DNA of 64,000 nt from Acidimicrobiia bacterium (lineage in GTDB: Bacteria; Actinomycetota; Acidimicrobiia; Acidimicrobiales; Aldehydirespiratoraceae): the NCBI GenBank assembly GCA_022821685.1, contig JAJEDD010000014.1:173604-237603 (forward strand), given 5' to 3'. The translations under genes and the position numbers were made by a program. Below the pieces are notes generated by a model, which worked only from the letters and a program-made list of their open reading frames with translations, was not told where the DNA came from and searched no databases. Shown one piece after another: positions 26,589 to 36,785 of this stretch. The stretch's first letter is position 1; every line of letters starts with the position of its first letter.

Positions 26589-27683
26589 GTGCGTGTCGGC
26601 TCGATCTCGCTGCTGGATTTCCGGTCCTATTCCGAGACCGAGCTTGAGTTCGCTGAGGGGCTGACCGCGATTGTCGGACCCAATGGCCACGGCAAGACCA
26701 ATCTGCTCGAGGCGGTGGGGTATGTGGCCGGGCTGGGCTCGTTCAGGGGTGCGGCCGATGCCGCCCTGATACGCGATGGCACGCCAGCGGCCGTGATCCG
26801 CTGTTCGGGGCAGGGCGCGGCCGGGCGGGCTGTGCTGATCGAGGTGGAGCTGGCCCGGACGCGGCCGAACCGGGTGAGGGTCAACCAGCAGCCGGTGGCT
26901 CGCCGCCGGGATCTGCTCGGCGTGTTGACCGCCACTGCCTTTTCGCCGGAGGACCTCGAGCTGGTCAAGGGCGAGCCGTCGGTGCGGCGCCGCTGGATGG
27001 ACGACGCGCTGGCCGCGGTGCGTCCGTCGTGGGGAGCGCTGCGCGGCGAGCTTGACCGCATCCTGCGGCAGCGCAACACCCTGTTGCGCCAGGCCCAGGG
27101 CCGTGCCGTGGGCGATGTGGCTGTCACCCTCGACGTGTGGGACGCCAAGCTGGCCGCGGTGGGCGACGAGCTGCGGGCACGCCGCCGCGACCTGCTGGAG
27201 GCGATGACACCCGAGATCGCCCGTCACTACCGGGGCATCTCGCAGGGCCAGGACGACGCCGGCGTCCGGTACGAGTCGTCATGGGGCGACGAGTCACTGG
27301 CCGATGCGCTGGCCGCGAGCCGCCGCGAGGACCTGAGGCGGGCTGCCAGCACGGTCGGTCCCCACCGTGACGACGTTGTCTGCGAGATCGGCGGGCTTCC
27401 CGCTCGCAGCCATGCCTCCCAGGGCGAGCAGCGGTCCCTGGCCCTCGCGCTGCGTCTGGCTGTGGACGGGGAGGTGCGCCGTTGGCGGGGAATAGAGCCG
27501 GTGATGCTGCTCGACGACGTGTTCTCCGAGCTGGACGCCGGCCGGGCCGCAGCCCTGCTGGAAGCGCTGCCGTCCGGCCAGCGGATCCTCACCACCGCAT
27601 CGCCGGTGCTGCCGGCCAAGATCCGGCCCGACCAGCTCATCAGAGTGCTCGATGGCGCCGCTCGCACCGCTGGCGATGGGTGA
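26589..27683 (+). CDS. recF: DNA replication/repair protein RecF
   Basis: RecF (364 residues) is an SMC-like ATPase that helps load RecA at gaps. Walker A is AIVGPNGHGKTNLLEAVGYV, preceded by SLLDFRSYSETELEF. The ABC signature region is SQGEQRSLALALRLA and Walker B is PVMLLDDVFSELDAGRAAAL. It starts at GTG 26589, 12 bases after dnaN, and ends in the tandem-repeat segment before dciA. Confidence 0.96.
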   Translation: MRVGSISLLDFRSYSETELEFAEGLTAIVGPNGHGKTNLLEAVGYVAGLGSFRGAADAALIRDGTPAAVIRCSGQGAAGRAVLIEVELARTRPNRVRVNQQPVARRRDLLGVLTATAFSPEDLELVKGEPSVRRRWMDDALAAVRPSWGALRGELDRILRQRNTLLRQAQGRAVGDVAVTLDVWDAKLAAVGDELRARRRDLLEAMTPEIARHYRGISQGQDDAGVRYESSWGDESLADALAASRREDLRRAASTVGPHRDDVVCEIGGLPARSHASQGEQRSLALALRLAVDGEVRRWRGIEPVMLLDDVFSELDAGRAAALLEALPSGQRILTTASPVLPAKIRPDQLIRVLDGAARTAGDG

Positions 27684-27775
27684 GCCGCGATGAGACTGGC
27701 AGACGCGACGAAACTGCAGACGCGACGAAACGTGAGTCGTGATGAAGTCGGCGGGCCGTGATGAAGTCGGCGGGC
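27680..27775. repeat. Degenerate tandem repeats across the recF/dciA junction
   Basis: GCAGACGCGACGAAAC is duplicated (27699-27715 and 27716-27732, period 17). CGTGATGAAGTCGGCGGGC is duplicated exactly (27738-27756 and 27757-27775, period 19). Degenerate relatives lie before and between them (core CGYGAYGARR). A 20-codon mini-ORF (GTG 27680 to TGA 27742) overlaps the recF stop. The second 19-bp copy supplies the dciA start. Confidence 0.85.
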
Positions 27776-28072
27776 CGCGAGCCCATCGAGCTGGCCGACG
27801 CCCTCGAGCGCGTCCTGGGCTCGCTCGGCGCGCCGCCGGCCGACCTGCTGTCGACGGTGTTCCAGCGCTGGGAGGAGGTGGTCGGCACCGACGTGGCCCG
27901 CCACTGCCGGCCGGTGGCGGTGGAGGGCGACCGTCTGGTGGTGGAGGCCTCCGATGCGACCTGGGCCAGCGAGCTGCGGTGGCTCTCGGACCGGGTGCTG
28001 GCCCGGGCCAACGAGCTGTCGTCCACCGACCGCTTGAAGTCGATGACGGTGCGTGTGGCGCGGGTCGACTAG
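27758..28072 (+). CDS. dciA: DUF721/DciA-like replication protein
   Basis: This 104-residue protein has the DUF721 pattern: a helix with LADALERVLGSLG, VFQRWEEVVGTDVARHCRPV, and EGDRLVVEASDATWASELRW. Family members in the recF-gyrB interval are DciA proteins, which help load the DnaB helicase. GTG 27758 or the adjacent ATG 27761 are alternative starts, both provided by the second copy of a 19-bp tandem repeat. It ends TAG at 28072, inside the left end of repeat R3. Confidence 0.85.
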   Translation: MMKSAGREPIELADALERVLGSLGAPPADLLSTVFQRWEEVVGTDVARHCRPVAVEGDRLVVEASDATWASELRWLSDRVLARANELSSTDRLKSMTVRVARVD

Positions 28073-28215
28073 AGGCCGAGCGAATAGATGAGCGATTCCG
28101 GCCCATACGGGCGAGGCCGTGGCCCGAGCGGCCCGTGAGCGCAGCGAACAAGAGCGGGAATGACACCGCTGCGGCGCGGTGTGCTCTCACCAATTTGCGC
28201 TCGCTCTTGGAGGCC
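28071..28215 (+). repeat. Interspersed repeat, full copy R3
   Basis: Reference copy of the family. It reads AGAGGCCGAGCGAATAGATG, AGCGATTCCGGCCCATACGG, GCGAGGCCGTGGCCCGAGCG, GCCCGTGAGCGCAGCGAACA, then AGAGCGGGAA. A further tail to about 28215 (TGCTCTCACCAATTTGCGCT) is shared with the copy at 34387. It starts within the dciA stop codon. Confidence 0.9.
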
Positions 28216-28425
28216 GAAATGAATGCCGCTGGACGGTGCTTGCTGGTAAGATCGCCGCCGTGATCGGTGGCTCGATGCAGGGCTCAGGCCCAGTTCGGTG
28301 CCCCCGGCCAGCCCGGCTCTCGTCTGCTGCGGCCGGGTCGTGCCAGTGAGTGCTCTGCCCGCTCGTATCGCCGTCTCCGGCAGACCCTGCAGCAGGCCCT
28401 GGCAGGGCGGTGCGAGGAGGGCCGG
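28216..28425 (+). promoter_or_regulatory. gyrB leader region
   Basis: These 210 bases lie between repeat R3 and gyrB. A weak -10-like TAAGAT lies at about 28251-28256. Downstream is a long GC-rich leader with CCTGCAGCAGG (28386-28396) and CCCTGGCAGGG (28397-28407), two adjacent perfect palindromic elements. AGGAGG precedes the TTG start of gyrB. The frame is open through most of this stretch, but the protein it would add has no family likeness. Confidence 0.4.
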
Positions 28426-30450
<2,025 letters not shown>

Positions 30451-30475
30451 CCGTGATCGGCCCGGAGACGCTGCC

Positions 30476-33040
30476 ATGAGCGAGACCATCGACGGCCCCG
30501 CCAATGTGTCGCCCCAGGACCCCTCCGGGGCGGAAGCTACCTCGGGGGTGACCGTCGTCGAGATCCAGGAGGAGATGGAGAGCTCGTTCCTGGACTACGC
30601 CATGTCGGTCATCATCAGCCGGGCGCTGCCCGACGCCCGAGACGGCCTCAAGCCAGTGCACCGCCGGATCCTGTGGTCGATGTACGACCAGGGCTTCCGG
30701 CCCGACCGGGGCCATGTGAAATGCGCCCGGGTGGTGGGCGACGTGATGGCTCGCTTCCATCCCCACGGCGACGCCGCCATCTACGACGCCCTGGCCCGCA
30801 TGGCCCAGCCCTTCTCGCTGCAGCACCCCCTCATCGACTTCCACGGCAACTACGGCTCGCCCGAGGATCCCCCCGCCGCGGCCCGCTACACCGAGTGCCG
30901 CCTCGATGCGCTGGCCATGTCGATGCTGGCCGACATCGGCGAGGACACCGTCGACTTCGTCGACAACTACTCTGGCGACTTCACCGAGCCGTCGGTGCTG
31001 CCCGCCCGCCTGCCCAACCTGCTGGTGAACGGCAGCCAGGGCATCGCGGTCGGGATGGCCACCAACATCCCGCCCCACAACCTCGCCGAGGTGATCGACG
31101 CGGTGGTGGTGCTCCTCGAGAATCCCGATGCCGGCACCGAGGAGCTGATGGCCTGCGTCCACGGCCCCGACTTCCCCACCGGCGGGCAGATTCTGGGCCG
31201 CAGCGGGTTCGAGTCGGCCTATCGCACCGGGCGAGGCTCGGTCAAGATGCGTGCCGACGCCACCCTCGATCAGGTCGCGGGCCGCAACGCGCTGGTCGTC
31301 ACCGCGCTGCCCTACCAGGTGTCCGCCGGGTCGGTCGCCCGCAAGATCGCCGACCTGGTCAACGCCCGCGAGCTCGACGGGATCGCCGACGTCAACGACG
31401 AGTCCTCCGGCGACGTCACCCGCTTCGTGATCAAGCTCAAGCGTGACGCCAATCCCGAGGTGGTGCTCAACAACCTCTGGAAGCACACACCGCTGCAGTC
31501 CAGCTTCGCCATGAACATGGTGGCGCTGGTGGACGGTGTGCCCCGCACACTCACCCTGCGCGACGCGCTGGCCGCCTACGTCTCCCACCAGGTGGAGGTG
31601 GTGACCCGCCGTTCACAGTTCCGGCTGGCCGCAGCCCGTGCCCGGCTCCACATCGTGGAGGGACTGCTACGGGCGTTGGGGGCTATCGACGAAATCATTG
31701 CCGCCATCCGGGCCAGCGAAGACACCGCCTCGGCCCGGTCGTCGCTGATGGCCGAGCCGTTCGAGTTCTCGCAGGCGCAGGCCGACCACATCCTCGAGAT
31801 GGCGCTGTCTCGCCTGACCCGTCTCGGTCGGGCCCAGCTCGAGACCGAGGCCGAGGCCAAACGCGAGCTGATCGCCGAGCTGGAGGCGCTGCTGGCCGAC
31901 GAGCACCGGGTCCGGATGGCAATCCGCGACGAGCTGCGGGAAATCTCCGACAAGTTCGGCGTCGAGCGCCGGTCGGTGCTGGAGATCGATCCGGGCGAGC
32001 TCGACATCGAGGATCTGATCGACGACGACGACCTGGTGTTCACCATGTCGGCGTCGGGCTACGTCAAGACGGTGCCCACCGACGAGTTCCGCCTCCAGGG
32101 CCGCGGCGGGCGCGGCGTGGCCGGCACCAAGCTCAAGCAGGCCGACAGCGTGATGCACCTGATCCACACCACCGCCCACTCGTATTTGCTATTCTTCAGC
32201 AACCGGGGCCGGGTCTACCGGCTCAAAGCCCACGAGGTGCCGGTGGCCTCGCGCACCGCTCGGGGCACCTCCATCGCCAACCTGCTGCCGCTGCAGGACG
32301 GCGAGCGGATCCAGGCCGTGATCGACACCCGCGACTACGAGATGAACCGCTACCTGCTGTTCGCCACCGCCCAGGGCCGTGTGAAGCGCACCAAATTCAC
32401 CGCCTACGACTCGTCGCGCAAGGCCGGCCTCATCGCCATCCACCTGCGCGACGGCGACGAGTTGGTGGCGGTGGTGCCGACCGACGGGGTGCACGACATC
32501 CTGCTGTCGTCGCGGCTGGGCCAGACGATCCGCTTCGCCCAAGACCAGGTGCGCGAGATGGGCCGGTCGGCGGCGGGAGTGATCGGGCTGAAGTTCAAGC
32601 ACCCCGGCGACTCGGTGGTGTCGTGCGCCACGGCCCGCCCCGGCTCGGCCCTGCTCTACGTCACCACCCAGGGCTACGGCAAGCGCACCCCGGTCGAAGA
32701 GTTCAGGTGCAAGGGCCGCAGAGGGCAGGGCGTGATCGGGTCGAAGCTCGTAGACGAGAAGGGCGAAGTCGTCGGCACCCTCGTGGTGGACCCTGGCGAT
32801 GAGATCCTGGTTGTCTCCGCCAAAGGCGTGGTGATCCGGATGCCGGTGGGCACCGTCTCAGAACAGGGCAGAGTCGCTGAGGGGGTCACCGTGATGAGTC
32901 CCGATCCTGGCGACGAGGTTGTGGCCGTGGCTCTCGTTAGCGACGACATGAACGGCGAATCGGGCCGCGATCCGTCCGGCCAGCCGGAGGCAATCGACAC
33001 ACTGGAAGGGCACGGCCAGCCACCAAAGCAGGAGCAATGA
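30476..33040 (+). CDS. gyrA: DNA gyrase subunit A
   Basis: GyrA (854 residues) cuts and rejoins DNA. The breakage domain has LDYAMSVIISRALPDARDGL and FHPHGDAAIYDALARMAQPF. The position equivalent to E. coli Ser83 is alanine. The catalytic tyrosine lies in AAARYTECRLDALA. The GyrA box QGRGGRGV and six beta-pinwheel blades follow. The acidic, glutamine-rich C-terminus is short. It overlaps the frame of the next gene by ATGA. Confidence 0.97.
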   Translation: MSETIDGPANVSPQDPSGAEATSGVTVVEIQEEMESSFLDYAMSVIISRALPDARDGLKPVHRRILWSMYDQGFRPDRGHVKCARVVGDVMARFHPHGDAAIYDALARMAQPFSLQHPLIDFHGNYGSPEDPPAAARYTECRLDALAMSMLADIGEDTVDFVDNYSGDFTEPSVLPARLPNLLVNGSQGIAVGMATNIPPHNLAEVIDAVVVLLENPDAGTEELMACVHGPDFPTGGQILGRSGFESAYRTGRGSVKMRADATLDQVAGRNALVVTALPYQVSAGSVARKIADLVNARELDGIADVNDESSGDVTRFVIKLKRDANPEVVLNNLWKHTPLQSSFAMNMVALVDGVPRTLTLRDALAAYVSHQVEVVTRRSQFRLAAARARLHIVEGLLRALGAIDEIIAAIRASEDTASARSSLMAEPFEFSQAQADHILEMALSRLTRLGRAQLETEAEAKRELIAELEALLADEHRVRMAIRDELREISDKFGVERRSVLEIDPGELDIEDLIDDDDLVFTMSASGYVKTVPTDEFRLQGRGGRGVAGTKLKQADSVMHLIHTTAHSYLLFFSNRGRVYRLKAHEVPVASRTARGTSIANLLPLQDGERIQAVIDTRDYEMNRYLLFATAQGRVKRTKFTAYDSSRKAGLIAIHLRDGDELVAVVPTDGVHDILLSSRLGQTIRFAQDQVREMGRSAAGVIGLKFKHPGDSVVSCATARPGSALLYVTTQGYGKRTPVEEFRCKGRRGQGVIGSKLVDEKGEVVGTLVVDPGDEILVVSAKGVVIRMPVGTVSEQGRVAEGVTVMSPDPGDEVVAVALVSDDMNGESGRDPSGQPEAIDTLEGHGQPPKQEQ

Positions 33041-33069
33041 GACCCGCGGCTGGCGACCGTGAAGGATCC

Positions 33070-33164
33070 GCCGGTGTGTGTCATCAGCCGGGGCATCATC
33101 GCGCTGCGGCTAGACCTCGTGCCGAGGCCGGTGGGCAGCCTGCCGGTGTGTGTCATCAGCCGGG
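33070..33164. repeat. 23-bp direct repeats downstream of gyrA
   Basis: GCCGGTGTGTGTCATCAGCC plus GGG occurs identically at 33070-33092 and 33142-33164, exactly 72 bases apart. They lie between gyrA and the TadE-like start at 33172. The 72-base period keeps the reading frame, so both copies read GVCHQPG in the longer open frame. Confidence 0.85.
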
Positions 33165-33171
33165 CTGTTGC

Positions 33172-33522
33172 GTGGCGATAGGCCGTCGGGCGGACGATCG
33201 TGGGCAGGCCGCGCCGCTGATGGTGGTGATGTTGCTGGTAGTGATGGTGGCTGCGGTGGCGCTGATCGAGGTCGGGCAGTTGCTCGACGAGAGCGCCCGG
33301 GCCCGCACCGCCGCCGACGCTGCCGCCCTGGCTGGCGCCGCCGCGGGCGCTGATGAGGCCGCCGATCTGGCCGCCGCCAACGGCGGGGTCCTGCTCTCCT
33401 ACACCGAGCAGGGGGTGCAAGGCACCGAAGACGCCACGGTCGTCACCGTTGAGGTGCAGGTAGGTCGGGCCAGCCGGACGGCCCGCGCCGAGCGCCTTGT
33501 CGAGTGGACCAAACCCCCGTGA
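33172..33522 (+). CDS. TadE/TadG-like single-span protein
   Basis: This small protein (116 residues from GTG 33172) has a short basic N-terminus, DDRGQAAPLMVVMLLVVMVA as a transmembrane or pilin-like segment, then LLDESARARTAADAAALAGA. That is the layout of actinobacterial TadE-like and TadG-N proteins near Flp pilus genes. No other tad genes are nearby, so it may be an isolated copy. The frame is open back to ATG 33037 (ATGA overlap with gyrA), giving 161 residues. Confidence 0.65.
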   Translation: MAIGRRADDRGQAAPLMVVMLLVVMVAAVALIEVGQLLDESARARTAADAAALAGAAAGADEAADLAAANGGVLLSYTEQGVQGTEDATVVTVEVQVGRASRTARAERLVEWTKPP

Positions 33523-33543
33523 GGCTGGTAGGTCGATGCGCCC

Positions 33544-34203
33544 ATGAATGAGCAGCCGACAGCCGGGGCCGGGGACCAGGAACTCTCCGGCTCGGGCGAG
33601 AATCCGACCAGCCTGCTGGAGACCGCTTCGTCGGCGGCCCACGACTCTGGCGACATCACCAGCGCGGACACGAGCTCCGACGAGCAAGCACCGCCCCGTC
33701 CTGCTGCCCGGCCGGCGCCTCGCTCCGCGGTTGGCCGCGCCCTGCGGGCTCGATCCAGCCGCCGCCTTCGCGCCCGTCGGGTTCGTCGGCTGGTGCGCCA
33801 CATCGAGCCCTGGTCGGTGTTGAAGGTGTCGTTGATCCTCTATTTCTGCGCCTGGGCCGTGATGCTGTTCGTGGGGGTGACGCTGTGGAACCTGGCCGTC
33901 AACTCGGGGCTGGTGTCCAACGTCGAGAACTTCGTGGTGGAGTTGTTCGCCCTGGAGTCGTTCACGATCAACGCCGACCAGATCTTCAGGATCGCTGCGG
34001 TCGGAGGTCTGGTGATGGTGATCGCGGGCAGCGGGCTGACCGTGCTGGCCGCGGTGCTGTTCAACCTGATCAGCGACGTAACCGGGGGAGTGCGCCTCAC
34101 TGTGGTAGAGGAGGAGACCGCCCGTCCCCGTCCCCGCCGCTCTCGCCGCCGGGTGCTGGTCCAAGCCCCGCCCGCGGGTGTTGACAGCAGCAGTGACCGC
34201 TAG
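33544..34203 (+). CDS. DUF3566 transmembrane protein
   Basis: This 219-residue protein has a disordered Ser/Thr/Ala/Pro-rich N-terminal half, a very basic stretch RALRARSSRRLRARRVRRLV, and then the DUF3566 domain. The first membrane helix is about 93-115 (LKVSLILYFCAWAVMLFVGV) and the second about 150-175 (AAVGGLVMVIAGSGLTVLAA). The family always follows gyrA in actinobacteria, before tRNA-Ile, as here. The function is unknown; proximity to gyrase is conserved. Confidence 0.9.
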   Translation: MNEQPTAGAGDQELSGSGENPTSLLETASSAAHDSGDITSADTSSDEQAPPRPAARPAPRSAVGRALRARSSRRLRARRVRRLVRHIEPWSVLKVSLILYFCAWAVMLFVGVTLWNLAVNSGLVSNVENFVVELFALESFTINADQIFRIAAVGGLVMVIAGSGLTVLAAVLFNLISDVTGGVRLTVVEEETARPRPRRSRRRVLVQAPPAGVDSSSDR

Positions 34204-34216
34204 CGTTGAGCCGCTT

Positions 34217-34293
<77 letters not shown>

Positions 34294-34339
34294 CCCCATC
34301 TCGGCCAGCCAGCACCCATGGGGCTGCACCTGAAGCGTT

Positions 34340-34373
34340 CCGCAGCAATGGTCGCCCCGCAGCAATGGTCGCC
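34340..34373. repeat. 17-bp exact tandem duplication
   Basis: CCGCAGCAATGGTCGCC occurs twice back to back (34340-34356 and 34357-34373), about 50 bases after tRNA-Ile. It carries no gene. Confidence 0.85.
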
Positions 34374-34386
34374 GACTATGAGGCTG

Positions 34387-34540
34387 AGAGGCCGAGCGGA
34401 TAGATCGATGCCGTCGGCAATCCCGGCAAGGGCGCTGAGCGAGGCCGTGGCCCGAGCGGTCCGTGAGAGAAGCGAACATGAACGGGAAGTCTCGGCAGCG
34501 GTACAAAGTGTTCTCACCAATTGTGCGTGCTCTCATGGCC
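34387..34540 (+). repeat. Interspersed repeat, diverged copy R4
   Basis: It begins AGAGGCCGAGCGGATAGATC and continues to GAGGCCGTGGCCCGAGCGGT, then CCGTGAGAGAAGCGAACATG and AACGGGAA. The shared tail GTTCTCACCAATTGTGCG reaches about 34540, matching the extended part of the copy at 28071. Confidence 0.85.
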
Positions 34541-34553
34541 GTACGCTGACGGG

Positions 34554-34721
34554 ATGGTCGAGCGGGGTTCGACGGCCGGACTGCTGGCAATGGTTCGCCG
34601 AGCGGCGGTGGCAGTGGTGACTGCCATCGCGGTGGCCGCCGCTATTCGTCTGCGCGGCCGCGGCGGCGTGGCTCCCCAGACCGGCGGCTGGCGCGAACTG
34701 CGGGACGACGAACTGGCGTGA
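34554..34721 (+). CDS. Small membrane protein of unknown function
   Basis: This 55-residue protein has a single hydrophobic segment, LLAMVRRAAVAVVTAIAVAA (residues about 10-29), followed by a basic and then polar tail ending GGWRELRDDELA. No family is recognised. Its TGA overlaps the GTG of the next gene (GTGA), which supports real translation. Confidence 0.5.
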   Translation: MVERGSTAGLLAMVRRAAVAVVTAIAVAAAIRLRGRGGVAPQTGGWRELRDDELA

Positions 34722-35881
34722 CGGCCCGAATTGCAGTGTTCGGTGCCGGCGCTACCGGCGCCCGGATCGTCCGGATGCTTGTGGCCAGCCCCCGTGTCGG
34801 CGCTGTGGACGTGCGCGACCCGGATCCGACTCGTCTGCGGGCGCTGGCGGGCTCAGAGGCCGAGCTTGCGAGGCCCACGGCCCGAGCGGCCCGTGAGCGC
34901 GGCGAACAAGAGCGGGGAACCACGTCCGGGCAGCCCGTGAGCGCAGCGATCAGGAGCGGGAAGGACCCCGACGCGGTCGGACGAGCTTGGGCCTCCCCGT
35001 GCACGCGTCTACTCGGCAATACCGTGTCCTTTGGCCAGGATCTGACGGTGCCCGACTCCGCCGATCTGGTGGTGGTGGCCACCCCGGCCGGAACACAGGC
35101 CCGCCTGGCTAGTGACGCTGTGCGGGCCGGTGCCGCAGTGGTGACTACCACTAACGAAATTCTTGAGACCCGCGATCTGCTGGCCCTCGACTCCCAGGCT
35201 TGCCAGCAGGGGGTGCCGCTGGTCGTGGGCGCGGGCTTCATGCCCGGCCTCACCTGCCTGATGGCCCGTGTCGGCGCCGACGGGTTCGACCTGGTCGATG
35301 AAGTTCACGTCGCCAAGGCGGGCACGGGGGGGCCAGCCTGCGCCCGCCAGCATCACCGGGCGCTGAGCAGCCTGGCCGTTGACTGGCGAGACGGCCGCTG
35401 GACTCGCCGTCCCGGCGGCTCGGGTCGGGAATTGTGCTGGTTCCCCGATCCGGTGGCCGGGCGGGACTGCTATCGGGGGGCGCTCCCGGATGCGCTGCTG
35501 CTGGTGCCGGCCTTTTCCGGCGTCGACCGGGTGACAGCCCGCATGGCGGCCACCCGTCGGGACCGGCTGACCGCCCCGCTGCCGATGATGCGCCGCCCCC
35601 ATCCAGAGGGCGGAGTGGGGGCGGTGCGAGTCGAGCTACGCGGCAGGCGCGGCCGCGAGCGCAGTGTGGTGGTGTTCGGTGCTCAGGCCCGACCGGCAGA
35701 AGCCACGGCCGTGGTGGCCGCCTCAACCGCGCTGCATGTCCTCGCTGGCAGCACCGAGCCCGGCGCCAACGGACTGGCATCGATCAACGACCCGGAGAGT
35801 CTGTTGCGAGAGGTGGCAGCACGGAATCTGAGGCCCTGTCGCTTCGAGGGCTTCGCATTGTCCCGCGACAACCCCGCCTAG
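34718..35881 (+). CDS. NAD(P)-binding dehydrogenase with in-frame repeat insertion
   Basis: This 387-residue protein begins with the Rossmann motif RIAVFGAGATGARIVRMLV and has SADLVVVATPAGTQARLASD and VVTTTNEILETRDLLAL, like saccharopine/homoserine dehydrogenase-type NAD-binding domains. PLVVGAGFMPGLTCLMA opens the catalytic half. Residues about 46-83 are encoded by interspersed repeat copies, inserted between the second beta strand and LLGNTVSFGQDLTVPDSADL. The frame stays open. The insertion is unlikely to be part of the family fold. The substrate is unknown. Confidence 0.8.
   Translation: MTARIAVFGAGATGARIVRMLVASPRVGAVDVRDPDPTRLRALAGSEAELARPTARAARERGEQERGTTSGQPVSAAIRSGKDPDAVGRAWASPCTRLLGNTVSFGQDLTVPDSADLVVVATPAGTQARLASDAVRAGAAVVTTTNEILETRDLLALDSQACQQGVPLVVGAGFMPGLTCLMARVGADGFDLVDEVHVAKAGTGGPACARQHHRALSSLAVDWRDGRWTRRPGGSGRELCWFPDPVAGRDCYRGALPDALLLVPAFSGVDRVTARMAATRRDRLTAPLPMMRRPHPEGGVGAVRVELRGRRGRERSVVVFGAQARPAEATAVVAASTALHVLAGSTEPGANGLASINDPESLLREVAARNLRPCRFEGFALSRDNPA
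34854..34964 (+). repeat. Interspersed repeat R5, intragenic copy and a second partial copy
   Basis: The first part (34854-34919) reads AGAGGCCGAGCTTGCGAGGC, CCACGGCCCGAGCGGCCCGT, GAGCGCGGCGAACAAGAGCG. A second core, AGCCCGTGAGCGCAGCGATC then AGGAGCGGGAA, follows at 34929-34964. Both lie in frame inside the 34718 dehydrogenase. Confidence 0.9.
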
Positions 35882-35967
35882 AGTCCGAGCGAGCAAGCCT
35901 CTTGGAGCAGACGCTGCGCGTGCTGCGAGAACCCCGAGGAGGCCGGGTCAATCCGCTCGGCCTCTAG
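35878..35967. terminator. Long stem covering two convergent stop codons
   Basis: CTAGAGTCCGAGCG at 35878-35891 pairs with CGCTCGGCCTCTAG at 35954-35967, 13 of 14 positions, around a 62-nt loop. The TAG of the dehydrogenase and the TAG of hisN both lie inside the stem. The arm sequence is the left end of the interspersed repeat. A bidirectional terminator or RNA end-protecting hairpin is plausible; there is no T-tract. Confidence 0.55.
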
Positions 35968-36716
35968 CGCAGGCAGTTCAGCAGGTCGTCGTGTATCAGC
36001 CCGTTGCTGGCTACTGCCGAGCCGCTTTGCCAGTCGTCGATGCCGGCGGCGTCGCTGAATCGGCCCCCGGCCTCGGCGATTATCACTCCCATCGGGGCCA
36101 CGTCCCAGTCGAAGCACTCCGGGTCGACCATGGCTTCGGCCCGGCCGGTGGCCACCAGGGCATAGCCGTAGGCATCGCCCCAGGTCCGGACCCGTGCCCC
36201 CGAGGCGCGTACCCGCTCCAAGGCCCGGATGGGCCAGTAGGACAGACCACTCGTGCACACATACGACTCCTCGAGGCTGTCGCGGCGGCTGACACGGCAC
36301 GGTTCACCGTTCCAGTGGGCTCCGAGCCCGCGGCCGGCCCAGACGCACTCTTCCAGCGCGGGCAGGCAGATCACCCCCACCGCCGGGCCGCGGCCGTCGA
36401 TGAGGGCCAGCAGCGTGGCGAACAGCGGCACCCCCTGAGCGAAAGCCTTGGTGCCGTCGATCGGGTCGATCACCCACCGGCGACCGGTATGGCCGACCGC
36501 CTCGCCCTCTTCCTCGCCCTGGATCGTGTCACCGGGGTATGCCGCCCCGATCTCGGCGCGGAGGAACCGCTCCGCCGCGTAGTCGGCCTCGGTGACGGGC
36601 GATCCGTCGCGCTTGGCTGTCACCGACAGGCTTCGAGACTGGTACCAGTCGAGCGTGACCTGGCCGGCTCGCCGGGCTGCGTCCACCGCGAAATCGACGA
36701 GATCCTGCTCGATCAT
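35964..36716 (-). CDS. hisN: Histidinol-phosphatase / inositol-monophosphatase family protein
   Basis: This magnesium-dependent phosphatase (250 residues) has QGEEEGE, the DPIDGTKAFAQGVPLFATLL motif, and WDVAPMGVIIAEAGGRFSD, all metal- and substrate-binding elements of the IMPase fold. DGTKAF rather than DGTTNF, together with overall size, favours a HisN-type histidinol-phosphatase. It starts at ATG 36716 and is convergent with the dehydrogenase. Confidence 0.85.
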   Translation of the reverse strand: MIEQDLVDFAVDAARRAGQVTLDWYQSRSLSVTAKRDGSPVTEADYAAERFLRAEIGAAYPGDTIQGEEEGEAVGHTGRRWVIDPIDGTKAFAQGVPLFATLLALIDGRGPAVGVICLPALEECVWAGRGLGAHWNGEPCRVSRRDSLEESYVCTSGLSYWPIRALERVRASGARVRTWGDAYGYALVATGRAEAMVDPECFDWDVAPMGVIIAEAGGRFSDAAGIDDWQSGSAVASNGLIHDDLLNCLR

Positions 36717-36785
36717 CTAATTCCGGCTCGATTGCGGCCGCATCGAGGGTTGGCATCTACATCTCATGTTGCTATTTTTCCCACC

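Noticed and set aside
34294..34553. tRNA-Ala after tRNA-Ile
   Set aside because: No cloverleaf is found in this interval; only a 17-bp tandem repeat and an interspersed repeat copy.
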